A program made the position numbers and the translations under genes. A model generated the notes under the pieces. That model was not told the DNA's origin, ran no database searches, and saw only the letters and a program-made list of their open reading frames with translations. A stretch of 64,000 bases of DNA, from the NCBI GenBank assembly GCA_015039365.1, contig WION01000189.1:41498-105497 (forward strand), given 5' to 3'. Positions 13,800 through 24,646 of this stretch are shown here, in pieces; within the stretch, counting starts at the first letter, position 1, and each line of letters opens with the position of its first letter. This stretch comes from Amanita rubescens (lineage: Eukaryota; Basidiomycota; Agaricomycetes; Agaricales; Amanitaceae).

Positions 13800-14376
13800 T
13801 CAATCCAGTTCGTCCATGTCCAAATATTCTCGCGCATCCAAATCGCTCCAGCTGCGCTCTTCCAAGTCTCTTGTGGCCACAACAATACATCAGTTGATAT
13901 ACTTAAGCAGAATAAAAACTGAATAATTACCGGCTACCGAGAGCTCCATCTCCGAACGTATATCCCAAGTCACTGAGGGTAATTTTTGAGTTTTTGTACA
14001 AGAGGACAGATCAACAGCGATAGATACCGTTTCAAATAATATTGCTGTTGACCCTGACCCTCAATTAGCTGGACCGCGGTGTCTCTAACGCCCTGCTCCA
14101 CCGTCTGTTTACCGCCGTTGCGCCATGAGCTCCGCAAATAATTTGCGGCCTGTGGCAAATACTTTCTGCCCAATCTGAGGCCTTGGCTTAATAAACTGAA
14201 TCGTCCCCGAGGCTCCAACTCCATGTCACGTTCATTGATGCTCAGCGTTCTTAATTAAAATGCTTAGGATTGGAATATAAGATAACGACGCAGAAAACTC
14301 ACTCGATGGGAAGGCCGGCGACAGAGTTTATCACCAGTGCGAGTACGATCAGTGTGGTAGCGTTGAACTTTGCCAT
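13800..14376 (-). CDS. Small secreted protein, tandem paralogue C
   Basis: The ATG at 14376 gives MAKFNATTLIVLALVINSVA, a signal peptide ending GLPIE at an intron. Exon 2 begins SINERDMELEPRG, with the same ERD…ELEPR as copy A. Its middle (LGRKYLPQAANYLRSSWRNG) differs from A and B. A last intron, again next to an Arg (GALGSR in place of the KR of A and B), leads to the tail DLEERSWSDLDAREYLDMDE and a stop at 13800-13802. The loss of Lys before Arg would change a Kex2-type site. It belongs to the same tandem family as A and B, and all three are transcribed leftward. Function unknown. Confidence 0.58.
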
Positions 14377-14459
14377 GAGGATTTGAACTTAAGAACAATT
14401 AAAAAGTTGGATGATGAAGCTTGGAAAGGAATAGTAATCGGATGGGATAGTAGTTTCTC

Positions 14460-14515
14460 AAGTGACCAGCACTTGAGGAAGGGCAATGTCTTCCCAGCCA
14501 GCCGGTTTTATATGT
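14460..14515 (-). promoter_or_regulatory. Core promoter of secreted protein C: TATA box plus AAGTGCTGGTCACTT
   Basis: The minus strand has ACATATAAAA at 14506-14515 and AAGTGCTGGTCACTT at 14460-14474, about 32 nt downstream. It is identical to the element of copy B. Confidence 0.55.
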
Positions 14516-15879
14516 CAGTGAATCGTCGTATGTAATCTGGTCATATGGAGGTATGAAACGCCCTAGCCAGTCTTCGCTGTTTCATGCGTCCAATTTGAGT
14601 ATAGTGCAATCGTCCCTATTGTCCACGATCAACCTTAAGCTTCCAGGCGGTGACTGGGGGCGATCTAAGGATAAAAATAAGTCCCAGGTCAACTTCCAGT
14701 CAAGGAAACAAGAACAAGCTAGATGAGACTGAGTCACTTCGTGCAATGAAAGAACCTCATTGAAGTTGCCTTCGGGACTAGTACAGGCTTAGAACGCCAG
14801 ATTATATGCCACTCACGAAGTGCTATCAGCAAGCGGCTGCTATTCTAGAGAATGAACTCAGCGGGCGGTGCGGGGCCATCAATAATATTTCATTTGCTTG
14901 ACGTGTGACATTTGACTGCTGTGTTCTATATCATCCCAATCCAGGGCGCCGAGATGGTGTACATGTCATGGTTTCCCGGTTGCCATAGTATTGGACTTGA
15001 CTGTGGAAATAAGAGCTGAGGCTGGCAGGTCCTGGGAAAAGAAAGATGGGCACTGGTGAGCGCCTGAACACCCGCAAGAGTGAAGCTCGAAGATCAAAGC
15101 ACGACTTACAGTTAAACTGTGAACGATTGGACAATAGATGCATCTCGGATGTTCTGGCTCCCCAAAGTTACGATCAATGTACCATAATACTTGGCAATGA
15201 CTCTTTATCAGAAAAACTGCCAACATCGTGGACGACCCAGCCTGAGCCTGAGCTCTCTAATCCGCTTTGCTAAATGTCAGTACAGTCTTATCACGGAGTA
15301 GGTCGTCGAAATGGATGCTTATTGCAATTGGAAGAGGGGGTCATTATGGACAACATGTCGCTCAGAGATGATTGATTTGGGTGTGATCAATCGGCTCTCC
15401 TCGGATATTGCCACCTAAACTGCCATGCTCCATACATACAATCGGGAACTGAACGGACTTACTCGTATTGTAGAGCCATCAGAAATAAGGTTCGCAACTC
15501 CAATGCCTGCATCATTGTACCAAACCCGAGCTTCACGCTCTAGCAATCGGAAAGGGCAACGGATGCTCAGTGCGACATTTATGCGTCATCATGAGTGCAG
15601 TGATCACGAACGCTGACCTTTCATTAACTGATCCAGAATGTCGCACTCGACGCGTTCGTGGCCCGAGGTCCGAGCTGCTTTGATGCCAAGAGGCGTACAC
15701 AACCATTGTCATCCTGGGGCACCGGATCGTAGTCTACCGCAAGGGGTTCATCATCACACCTAAACTGTCGTTTAAAGTGATTAAGTATCCATAAAGGGAT
15801 GCAAGGAACCACCCACGCGAGTCCAAAATATCCAAAATGCCACTGCCGATGATCAAAAGCCAAAATGTGCGTCAACTCG
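14516..15879. other. Intergenic, no recognised gene
   Basis: Short frames only. A minus-strand frame with a hydrophobic patch near 15790-15850 (FGLAWVVPCIPLWIL) follows the histidine-kinase H-box fragment but has no kinase motif. Confidence 0.3.
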
Positions 15880-16050
15880 GTCATTCCAGTAATTACAATA
15901 TCGTTCTCAATGAGCGTCCTATCAAGAAATGCTGAGCGTCATCAGTAACCACCCCACCACACTATAAGACGCACCTAATTATCTCGTGCGACATGTTTGC
16001 CAAAACCTCATTCTTGTTCGTGGTTGTCAACTCGGGCCCCATCGCCGCCG
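15880..16050 (-). pseudogene. Orphan histidine-kinase H-box fragment
   Basis: On the minus strand TNKNEVLANMSHEI, a 57-bp GT-AG intron, then RTLIENDIVITGMTELT can be read. This matches the phospho-acceptor box of fungal hybrid histidine kinases (FLANMSHEIRTP…GMTEL), including the His. Frames upstream are shifted and no N, G1 or G2 boxes or receiver domain follow within 1 kb. I take it as a relic of a hybrid histidine kinase. A short chance match is possible but unlikely given the length of agreement. Confidence 0.4.
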
Positions 16051-17123
16051 GATCCTGCGTAGGCCGTTAGCATTGCTTGTTCGAGCTCATGATTAAATTG
16101 GGCCCACAAATGTTGTAAGATATTGGCGAGAAAGCGTAGTTGATTCCTGGTTGGGTAAACGGAAGAGGAAAGCGTGACACAAGATGGACATTTTTCTTGG
16201 CACAGCACAGTCGGCGGCTCAACGATCAGATCGATCATCCCTGACGCTTCTGATTAACGTAGATGTCATATGATCAGCAAATAGTAGTTTGGGGTTCAGT
16301 GGGTAAAATTAAAGTGACCACTCCTTTCACGAGCTCGTAGACGTTCCAGCGAGGTTTTGCAAATTGTTCATGTGTTAGACCAATGGCTACGATGACAGAT
16401 CAACCTAGCTTTATTGCCTATGGAAATGACGAGAACATGGATATCACTAGGTATCGTAAAAGTTATATGGAGAGCTCGATTATAAGGTTGGTTGCCGATT
16501 ATTGCGCACAAATAAGGCTGGGAGCGGCGGGGATGGTGCTGTTTGAGACGAAATAAGGGCACCAGTGCAGGTTTGTTATTCAAATATATGATTCAAACGT
16601 TTGGGAAACAGGAGCACATGAGGCAATTCCATGTTATAGATCACCACAGTATGAACAACGACGCGGAGCAGACCATTCCTGGAAGTTCAAGCTACGCGGC
16701 ACGGGTCCTAATTAAAGAGGAGGTTAACTCCCCTATAGGAATTGGCGTTTAGAACACGCATTCACGTTGCGCAGGTGCAGAGCTTGGTATCGCAGATGCC
16801 ATTGATTTTACTGTAACTGGGTCATCCACTTGAATACATGTAAATCTACATGTATTCTGCAAGACTGGTCACCCACCGTCCCCACAAGTGCGATGCTTCG
16901 TTTAGAACCGACGCTCAGAGGAGAGATGTTTGCTATTATTTGAAGAATATCCAATTTCGGACGAGGTCCCCCTCAATGATTATCGATTAATGACCGCCCA
17001 AAGTCCATTACATCTCGTCGTGAAAATAACCGTTATATATACAAGCACGGTGGTATATTGATCTAGATTTTAATTATGAAGCGAACATACGCTAATTTCA
17101 TCTCAAGTGCTTACCATCGTAAT
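16051..17123. other. Intergenic, no recognised gene
   Basis: Several frames of about 70 codons without family motifs; possibly more of the degraded histidine-kinase locus near 16.0-16.3 kb, and the 3' flank of mL44 near 17.1 kb. Confidence 0.3.
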
Positions 17124-17937
17124 CTAACTGATAACTGGTTCTACTGTGGTCTCGGGTAACAGTTGCGCGTCAGGCCCCCCCATGCGTTGACATATTGCCA
17201 ATGCATCCGCACGGAATACATCGGGAAGGCCTTCGGAACTTCGTTGAAGTGACAGTTTTGGAAGTATCCGCGTATGAAAAACACGCTGCGCAACCGTAGC
17301 TCCCTATTTAAGCGTTCAAAAATCCTGCCGCGCACGATGGTACATGTGAGACTCACAAATTGATGATATATTCCGCCAATCACCGCCGCAACTGTGTCTC
17401 CCTGCACTTTGTAGAACCCAACACCACGGAGAAGCTTTCGGCTGTCGTGGGTAGTCAACGACACTTGGGATGCAGGGACAGCAGGTGTCCAACGAAGAGC
17501 ACGGCCAAGGCCCCACGAAGAACCAACGTGTTCTCCCAAAATATACGTATTAATTGTTCGGTTTAGGATTGCATCGAGATCATGTGTGGCTTTAAGGGCT
17601 GAGCTGGAGTTCAAGAAGAGTAGTAGGTACGATTCAATGACTCTCCGTCCTACACACGATCACATTAGTCGAAACGTGGCATATGTCATTTGCTTGCTTT
17701 GTTCCACTAACCAATAAATTCAAATCTGGCATTATGACCTTGACCATTAATAGCGGATGGATGGCTCCCATGTGTTAATATGCGTTGGGCAAGTTCAGGA
17801 GGGAATTTGAGAGGTGGGAATAGCCCGTTCAGATGTTCCACCAGGTACGAATCAGAAGTTGCAGGTGACCAGGACGAGACTTTTGGAGTTGTTGAAAGCC
17901 GACGGATCGAAACGTTCCTACATAGCGTCCAAGACAT
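17124..17937 (-). CDS. Mitochondrial large-subunit ribosomal protein mL44
   Basis: RNase III-fold protein of the mitochondrial ribosome (MRPL3/mL44 family). The start at 17937 gives MSWTLCRNVSIRRLSTTPKV, a basic presequence fit for mitochondrial import; the longer upstream frame does not help. Then come FPPELAQRILTHGSHPS and HNARFEFIGRRVIESYL (the GHNARFEFIGRR box), and after an intron THDLDAILNRTINTYILGEH, DSRKLLRGVGFYKVQGDT and AAVIGGIYHQF. After a further intron come RVFHTRILPKLSLQ, LPDVFRADALAICQRMGG and the end TTVEPVIS, with a stop at 17124-17126. As usual for mL44 the RNase III fold serves structure, not cleavage. The gene looks complete. It is divergent from the FHA gene across about 620 bp. 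Confidence 0.88.
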
Positions 17938-18556
17938 TATAGAGCAAGGAGGCTGGCTTTTTTGTTCGAGTCGAACAGTGAGTTCGCCGTTGGCGCTGGT
18001 TTGCAGAAGAAAATTGGATGTCACGTGATCACGTGCTGGCAGGCACATCCGACTCATCATCCCGCCGCCGAAGCGCCCGCCTCCAACACCTGCGCCCACA
18101 GAATCTTATCGATATCAGCTAACATTGTAGGTTGTGCCAGCGCATGTCTCGCACTTATGGACCGGAAACAACCGCTTACCTCTCCGGAAATGAACTTGTC
18201 ACGCTGTTCTCCCCGTATGTTAAAGCCGGATCTGGGATCATAATCGATGGTTCCCTTCTATACCGTTGGAGAAATTAGCGGCGACTACAACAGGTGTGAT
18301 GGGCAAATTCTGTTTTTTTTATTGCTACCGCCCAGCGATCAGGGTACTTGTACCAATCATATTATACTAAATCGGGCGGACACCTGCAGTTATGCATAGT
18401 TCATTCTAATGAACATGCACTGTCATCGCTTATTCTAGGGTCCCTTTTCTGCATGCATTTTTTCCGTTATAACGCGGACTACGACAAGACGTCTATCACC
18501 CATTATCCTCGTTATTCGAGCGTCAAGAGTTTGGTAACGCCACTTGACAAACCACA
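17938..18556. promoter_or_regulatory. Divergent promoter region between mL44 and FHA gene
   Basis: About 620 bp between two start codons on opposite strands, with a T-run near 18313 and no gene motif. Function as the promoter of both genes is inferred from position only. Confidence 0.35.
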
Positions 18557-19133
18557 ATGTCCTCCGTTATAATCAATCTTCAATGCCTTCCAGAGAGCTT
18601 TCAATTTGAGCCGAAATGGATACCTTTACCTTCAACGTCCCGCGTGCTTTTAGGGTCGGCCAACAGAGAGACAGTTGTAGATCCCGAAAGAACTGCTTCG
18701 ACCTCGAATGGGTTTTTCCCCCCAATAATGCCAACAAACAAAGGAGTGGAACCTATTACACCTCTTGCGTTGAGTGCAAACCACGCTGAAATATGGGTCA
18801 AAGACCATCAGGTTGGTCATTTTCTTTCCGGCTCCGCCTATCGATGCAAAATTTATAGTCCGACGCTGCAGGTCATGCTCCGCGATCTAGACTCTCCGTT
18901 CGGAACGTTCGTCAATGGTATCAAAGTCGCTGGCGAAACGGTGCTGAAAACGGGCGACGTCATTGTAGGTCGTCCTCTTAGTTGTCGACTAATAAACGAA
19001 TTAATGTTGCTCCATTGTGTAGTCATTGGGCTACCGTCTACCTCGGAATGACAAGACGCCCGCTCATATAACAGACGACCACCTCAAACCCATCATAGCG
19101 AAGGTGACAGTCAGCGTAGCATCCAATAGCTGA
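18557..19133 (+). CDS. Small FHA-domain protein
   Basis: Binds phosphothreonine peptides if the fold is active. The ATG at 18557 opens MSSVIINLQCLPESFQFEPK. FHA motifs are RVLLGSANRETVVDP (strand 1 and loop), LSANHAEIWVKD (the SxxH motif), VMLRDLDSPFGTFVNGIKV (the SxxGTxxN motif), then LKTGDVI. An intron at 18965-19022 leads to SLGYRLPRNDKTPAHITDDH and a stop at 19131-19133, total 172 residues. Without splicing the frame would end in an unrelated tail. The FHA core is close to that of Vps64/Far10-type proteins, but the coiled-coil and C-terminal anchor of that family are missing; either a short paralogue or a truncated gene. Confidence 0.75.
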
Positions 19134-21301
19134 TTTTTCTTTCTTTCTTTCTTTTTTTTTTCCATACTCTTACATATCACTTCTACTTTTTTACGTTTGT
19201 ATCATAGCCCTGCATCCTGCACTGGTAGTTTCGGCCGTTTCATTTAGATACACATGTCTCCTACATTTTCAGCAACCCATGTGCTGTGCAGACTCGGATG
19301 CGTTCCATTGCCGAGTGTTGAATATCCCTGAGCACATCTTTCCATGAAGAATTCCTGATGTTACGCAAGTGACATAGCCAACAACTTTTGATGGATCACG
19401 AATACTTCCATCGCGAGCTCCAGAATGACACGATTCTGCCATAGGGCGCTGACATGCTGACATATGTATACTGGCACCCGACAACTAATTACTATCTCAG
19501 TCAGTCCTTCTTTGCCAGTATAAAATATTTGCGCCTACTAAAAGGATCAAATATTAGGATTCTTGTGGGAAGATCAAAATCCTAGAACAATAAGTCAGCC
19601 GTACGCACGACGGAACCTGGTGAGAATGTCGAATGGACCATCAAATTACCACAAGGTTTACAGCATGCTACTTCTAAGTATGATCGGGGCCCGGGAGGTG
19701 GATTCTGAGAGAATAAATCCTGTGACAGAACAGCTCCAATTGCACATTGAGTATGTTAGATTTGTGATTGAGCGCTGATTTGAGTGGTTCTTTCAGGGTT
19801 GTGGTACAGAAGAAAATTCGAAAAGGGGAAAATAAGTAAGGCGATAACTTAAAACGAAATCAGTGGCGAGAATGCGGACCGATCCCCAAAAACGGAACGA
19901 GGCAATCAAATCGTACGAAAGAGCGCTTCGCGCTCGGAATCGTTACTTAGCGCACGAGATGTAATTCCGCTGATCGTATCAGAAAACCCAATGGGTGAGA
20001 AAAAACCAAGCGTTATTCGCTTGAAGTTCAGGAAAACTATTAGCCGATCTTTGCTAAAGTCATTCTCACGATATGTGATGTCCAGGCATGGCAGCCGCAA
20101 GGAATGGGATTTGAGTCTTGTAGAGCGTCCACTACGCCTACTGTATAAAAGTCTTTCGGTTCCTTGGCCGAAGTCATGTACGACGAGCCTTGAACTGCCA
20201 GTTTGCGAGATCTAGAAAGGCACTTCCGGAGAGAGTGAGCATAAATAGAAACACGGTGTTTAGCATTTGTTGGTATTTGGAGATGGACGCCCTGATCGGG
20301 AGAAAGTCTCTGTAAACCAGACGGTCTTGCGATTCCTTGGCTGGTTGGCCAAACAGGGAAAGTAAATCCAAGTACGCCTCCCGCCATCCCATGTACTGCA
20401 AAGTCTGATTTGCCAGTAGCAGAGCGTTGCGACGAACATCTTGATTGTGATTGAAGCACGACTTGCCAACTCGACCACTTAGAACGGGGGATTATTAAAC
20501 AAAAGCCTCCGAGGACAAGAGAAAAGGTGTGCGAATACATTAGCCCCGCGGAGGGACCAACTCGCATCGTGTAATCCTTAATTTGTCCAGGAATTGTCAC
20601 AAGGTCGGTTGCGGTCTACAACGTCGTGTTAGTCCCCTTCGGAGCTCCCCACAGGCAAACGTCGTTGACCCAGAGAACATCACTGAACGACGGAATGAAC
20701 ATGGCACTCAGACTACTCACCGACCAATGAATCTGAGCTTCGAACAACGGCGGAAATCTAATAGCTGTCATATTTTTGGCATGCGGACCGGTGCGTTTCA
20801 TTTTAACAAACCCACGATCATTCACGAGTCTTTCGATGCAGGGTTCCGCATGTAAACGCTCAATTTGAGCAAATTCCGGATCCGACTGGGCGACACACCA
20901 GGAAATACATCCAAGCGCTCTCGAGCTATGAAGATAGGATACGTTATTCACGGCCCAACGAGCCAAGCTTCAGAATGTGTCTATCAGGATAAAAAACAGT
21001 ACCCTAGTCGCTTCAGTACTGAAGCGCAGCACCAATATAGCTGATGAACCGGCCCGGATTAGGTTATACCAGATGGAAGACCTGGCTGTGCTGTCATGTG
21101 GACACATTTGTAGCAGCTTTGTGTCATAAGGCACCCGACGATGACACTTACACGTTAAAAAGCACGAGTGAGTGTGACTTCCGTTGGCGATGGCATCTCA
21201 TATCGATTAGTAGGCCGATCAAGTATACCATTTACGCACGATTGCAACGAATTACAGCAGTTCGAGGGTCCCAGACTAAGATCTTCGATTCGCCCCCCGT
21301 C
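19134..21301. other. Intergenic or degraded region, no recognised gene
   Basis: Begins with a TTTC-rich pyrimidine run (19137-19163). On the minus strand, frames between 20950 and 20150 (for example near AIRFPPLFEAQIH and YLDLLSLFGQPAKESQ) can be partly spliced but carry in-frame stops, and I recognise no family. It may be a decayed multi-exon gene. Confidence 0.25.
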
Positions 21302-23178
21302 TCACAATTGAAAACACGCCCACAACTTGGAATTCCAAGCAAGCCCGAAAAAGACCGAAACCTTCGACTGCGCTACTGAATGAAGCTGGTGAGTTGTCTC
21401 CGTGCCGAGATGAACGGAATTGCGCACATTTTGCTTCAACGTTTGGGTTTGGGGGTACCGTCTTGCGATGGTGCCTGTGTTGACAGATAGATGGACATCT
21501 TGACTATGGTCACCTGAAGTCGGGGAAGATGCCTTTTCCACCGTTGTTGATTCCACCAACGTTGCAAAGTCGACGCTGCTACCTTTCGACGCCGTTGTTA
21601 ACGGGGGTGGCAAGAAGGTGATTACCCGCTTCTCCGACGTGGCACTTATTCCAAGATTCCCAGATTTAAATGACACGCCAGGCAAGCGGAAAGGTCCAGT
21701 GCTCCGAATGTTCTTTATCACCTGACGGCTATTGCAAAGGTGCAGCGGTAAAATGATACTACCGGATCGCAGAATACCTTCGTTTAACTTTTTTCTTCTT
21801 GGGCAACGTAGTCCATTCTCCGTCGGAGCTCCGCACACGTTCGCTGGCCGAATTTATCTGTTTTACGGGCCTTTCAACCATGCGGTCGGGGTACAACGAG
21901 ATTGGGCTTTGCACTGGGCTGGCAACTAGGGTATCATCAGACGCAAGATCCAAGTCGTCTCTAACAAGGATGGGAGAGTATAAGGAATAGGGTCCAGGAG
22001 CCGTGGGCGTTGCATAGAGCGGGTACGCGGTTCCGCTATCCTATAACGGTAATGGCGTTCAATCCACTCTGCATCAGCAGAAAAGCTAGCAATATGCGCA
22101 TACAAGAGACTGATCGGCCGGGTTTCGACTTCCGCTGCACGAATAAGAGGTGTTCTGTCAGGGTAATCGTGCTTGTAAGTACAGACCCAAGCCAGTATCA
22201 TGCGCATACTGCAACTGATTGGTAGTCCGTGCACAGGCGAACCGCAGGGGACTGTGCATGCGCCAGTTTACGAGGACTTCGGCTCTGCTGCGGGATCGGT
22301 TCTGGTAAGCGTCCAAAGATAGGTGAAGAGAATCCCAGTTTTCGGCCTGGAGTATTCGTAGTGGGAGGGACGAAACTAGGTCGAAGAGTCAGGCGCTTCG
22401 GATGTTCTTGAACAGATGACGATAGTGGACACAAGGCTGGCGGGGTGACAACTTGCTCGCTATAGAGATCGTTTCGAGGAACCGCCTGCCATTCAGCATG
22501 TATATCCGGTCCCGTAGAGAAATCCGAGCATATATGCGCTTCTACGTCGCGCCAATTACGTTTTGAGGCAGCAGGCGTGGCAACATGCATTGCGGGTGCC
22601 ACGGTCGATTCTGATTCGGGGATAACAGCGGAGAATTCAATTGAATTATCAGTATCTTCAATTAAACTATCAGGATCGACGAGATTCAGCTGTTCACTCG
22701 TAATCGAGATGTTACCTTGGCTAGGACAAGCGTCGGTAATCGATTTGAACTCTCTCCCGGAAACGCGAAACACAGGAGAAGTTGAAGCATCTGTGACACC
22801 GGCCGCCGGCTCTGAGCCGCGAAAATCTACTTTTGTCGAGCGGAGGGACCGTTGTGCCTGTCTGCGAAACGCTTCTCTGATATCTCCTTGGCGTTGGCTA
22901 ACCAGGTACTTTTCTGATTGAATAACAGGATCATAACCTTGAAGATTTGTAACCATAGCCGATGGAACATTCCTCGAACGAGCAGCGGCATTTATCTTTG
23001 CGATACTAAAAGGGTTAGGCGTGTACTTAACGGCCTCTTCCCTGGACGATAGATCCAAGTCTTTTAGAAGGTGGTCGTCCGGTTTTGGATTGCAGCATTC
23101 TTGAAGTCCTTCTCCTTCATCGGATGAATCCACGTCTGGTGTAGTGAAGCTAAAGGACCAGACCGGGTTGCTGGACAT
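21302..23178 (-). CDS. Hypothetical nuclear protein with SV40-type NLS
   Basis: Long first exon from the ATG at 23178 (MSSNPVWSFSFTTPDVDSSD), mostly low-complexity and Ser/Pro-rich, with a conserved-looking box YTPNPFSIAKINAAARSR. Two or more short introns near 22.2-22.0 kb lead to TAYPLYATPTAPGPYSLYSP and then WTTLPKKKKVKRR, a classic monopartite nuclear localisation signal. The next intron lies at about 21731-21787. The C-terminal exon (FRLPGVSFKSGNLG, VITFLPPPLT) ends at 21302. I recognise no domain; the last-exon end is the least certain. Its promoter lies against the left terminal repeat of the palindromic island (23290). Confidence 0.55.
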
Positions 23179-23289
23179 GCTGAACGTTTCACTGCAAGAA
23201 ATTCTGCAGGGTCGGGATAGGCGACAAACGGCGACAAACACTGGCAGTTCGGCAAGCGCGGAGTTCATCAATGCATGTCAGCCAAATCA

Positions 23290-23923
23290 TGACCCTGCGA
23301 GCCTGCACTGGAAATACTTTTTAGGTTCATGCCCGTAGTAGGATGCACGACTTGAAAAGGATTTTAACCCAGTGACATCATTCTTGGAACGGCTGCGACA
23401 GCAAGTCTCCAACGAACAACTTAACCATGTCATCCTTGATAAGCATGGAAGCCCCATTCATATTGGAGACATAATATCGTCACGAGCAAGAGGAGGAAAG
23501 CAAAAAGGGAAAATACATTATCGTTAGCAAGAAAGGGTCAAGACGCGGAAGAGAGAGGCCTTTTTGCATCCGCCGCAAGTGATGTTCACAGACCAGTACG
23601 TGATCCAGACCCTTTGTACAACCCTACACTGAATCATACACTAAATACTGCCCCAATAATACACCCTTTTCTAATCGAAAAGAAAGGGTCCACCCATCGG
23701 GTGGGGAATACAAAGAAGATTAGCTGGTCAGCCTTTCAAAGTACTCAATTATTCATTCGTATATTTACACAAACTCGATTTATATTGCGCTCCAAACCAA
23801 CAGATGTTTGAAGCTCGAGAAACCTATTGCACGAATTTTCCACCGTTGACAGACATCTAAAGAATGTATTAAATTTACATGGAGCCATTTTCAAAAACTA
23901 CAGCTTACTGTTTGTCCTAACAC
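23290..23923 (+). repeat. Left terminal inverted repeat of the palindromic island (634 bp)
   Basis: Reverse complement of 52395-53028 with only a few single-base differences (for example near 23620 and 23517). The match begins abruptly at TGACCCTGCGAG (23290) and ends abruptly after CCTAACAC (23923), where palindrome 1 starts. The inner 100 bp are the last exon of a short-chain dehydrogenase copy. Confidence 0.9.
23824..23923 (-). pseudogene. Last-exon fragment of SDR (copy 4)
   Basis: On the minus strand the final exon MSVNGGKFVQ with its stop at 23824-23826 and part of the preceding intron survive, identical to the end of SDR copy 3 (51342-52494). The rest of the gene is cut off at 23923 by the palindrome 1 boundary. 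Confidence 0.75.
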
Positions 23924-24646
23924 TGTCCCTGTAACCAGTGCGACCAGAATGGTATCATTATACCGTGTGATCATCACAGTACGCCTCTCGAGTGCGGGGG
24001 GGTCAATTGCTAGGGCAAAGCGATGTCAGAAGGGAGTTCTTCTGTAAAATGCGGCGAATAACTTCAATCTCCAGCGCTGCAGCTCCAGTCGCGAAGTCTG
24101 GTTTTGGTCTTTATGTAATGGATAAGCGATTCTAAAAATACCTTATCTCATCAGCATGTGACAACTCGGCGGGTCTTTAAGCGGAGCTTGATATGCGTAT
24201 ACAAAGGGTAATCTCAAGACGTTGAGAAGGTGATTTACAAATGGGGAGGTAGGGGTTTGGGGTGGTAAGTAGTAGTATTCTAGCCAATTTACTCAGCTGA
24301 ATGATTGGATTTAGCTGACGAAAGGTAAATCGCGGAGGTGTGAGAAGCGGGCGGAGGGATCGGTCGCCGTCGCTTAAACAAGCGAGGTGCGTGGGAGACC
24401 GCTTTCCCGCTAGTGTTACCAACTGCCGTCATGCCCTCAAACGTAACAGGGACAACAACGACGGCCGCACACAAGCTACGTAAACCATCTCCTGATTCCA
24501 CTCTTCAGGTCCGAAATTGGTCCCACAGTCGACGACGCTATGAAGATACGCTGTCGTCGAGGTCAAAGTGAGTAGCCGTACACTGTTCAAGTGTTGTATT
24601 CCTTGCTGACATGTTTTAGCTTCTCGTAGCCGCCGACAATCAACCC

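Noticed and set aside
20040..20600. 186-codon minus-strand frame
   Set aside because: No family motif; overlapping frames contain better but also broken coding sense; treated as a degraded region.
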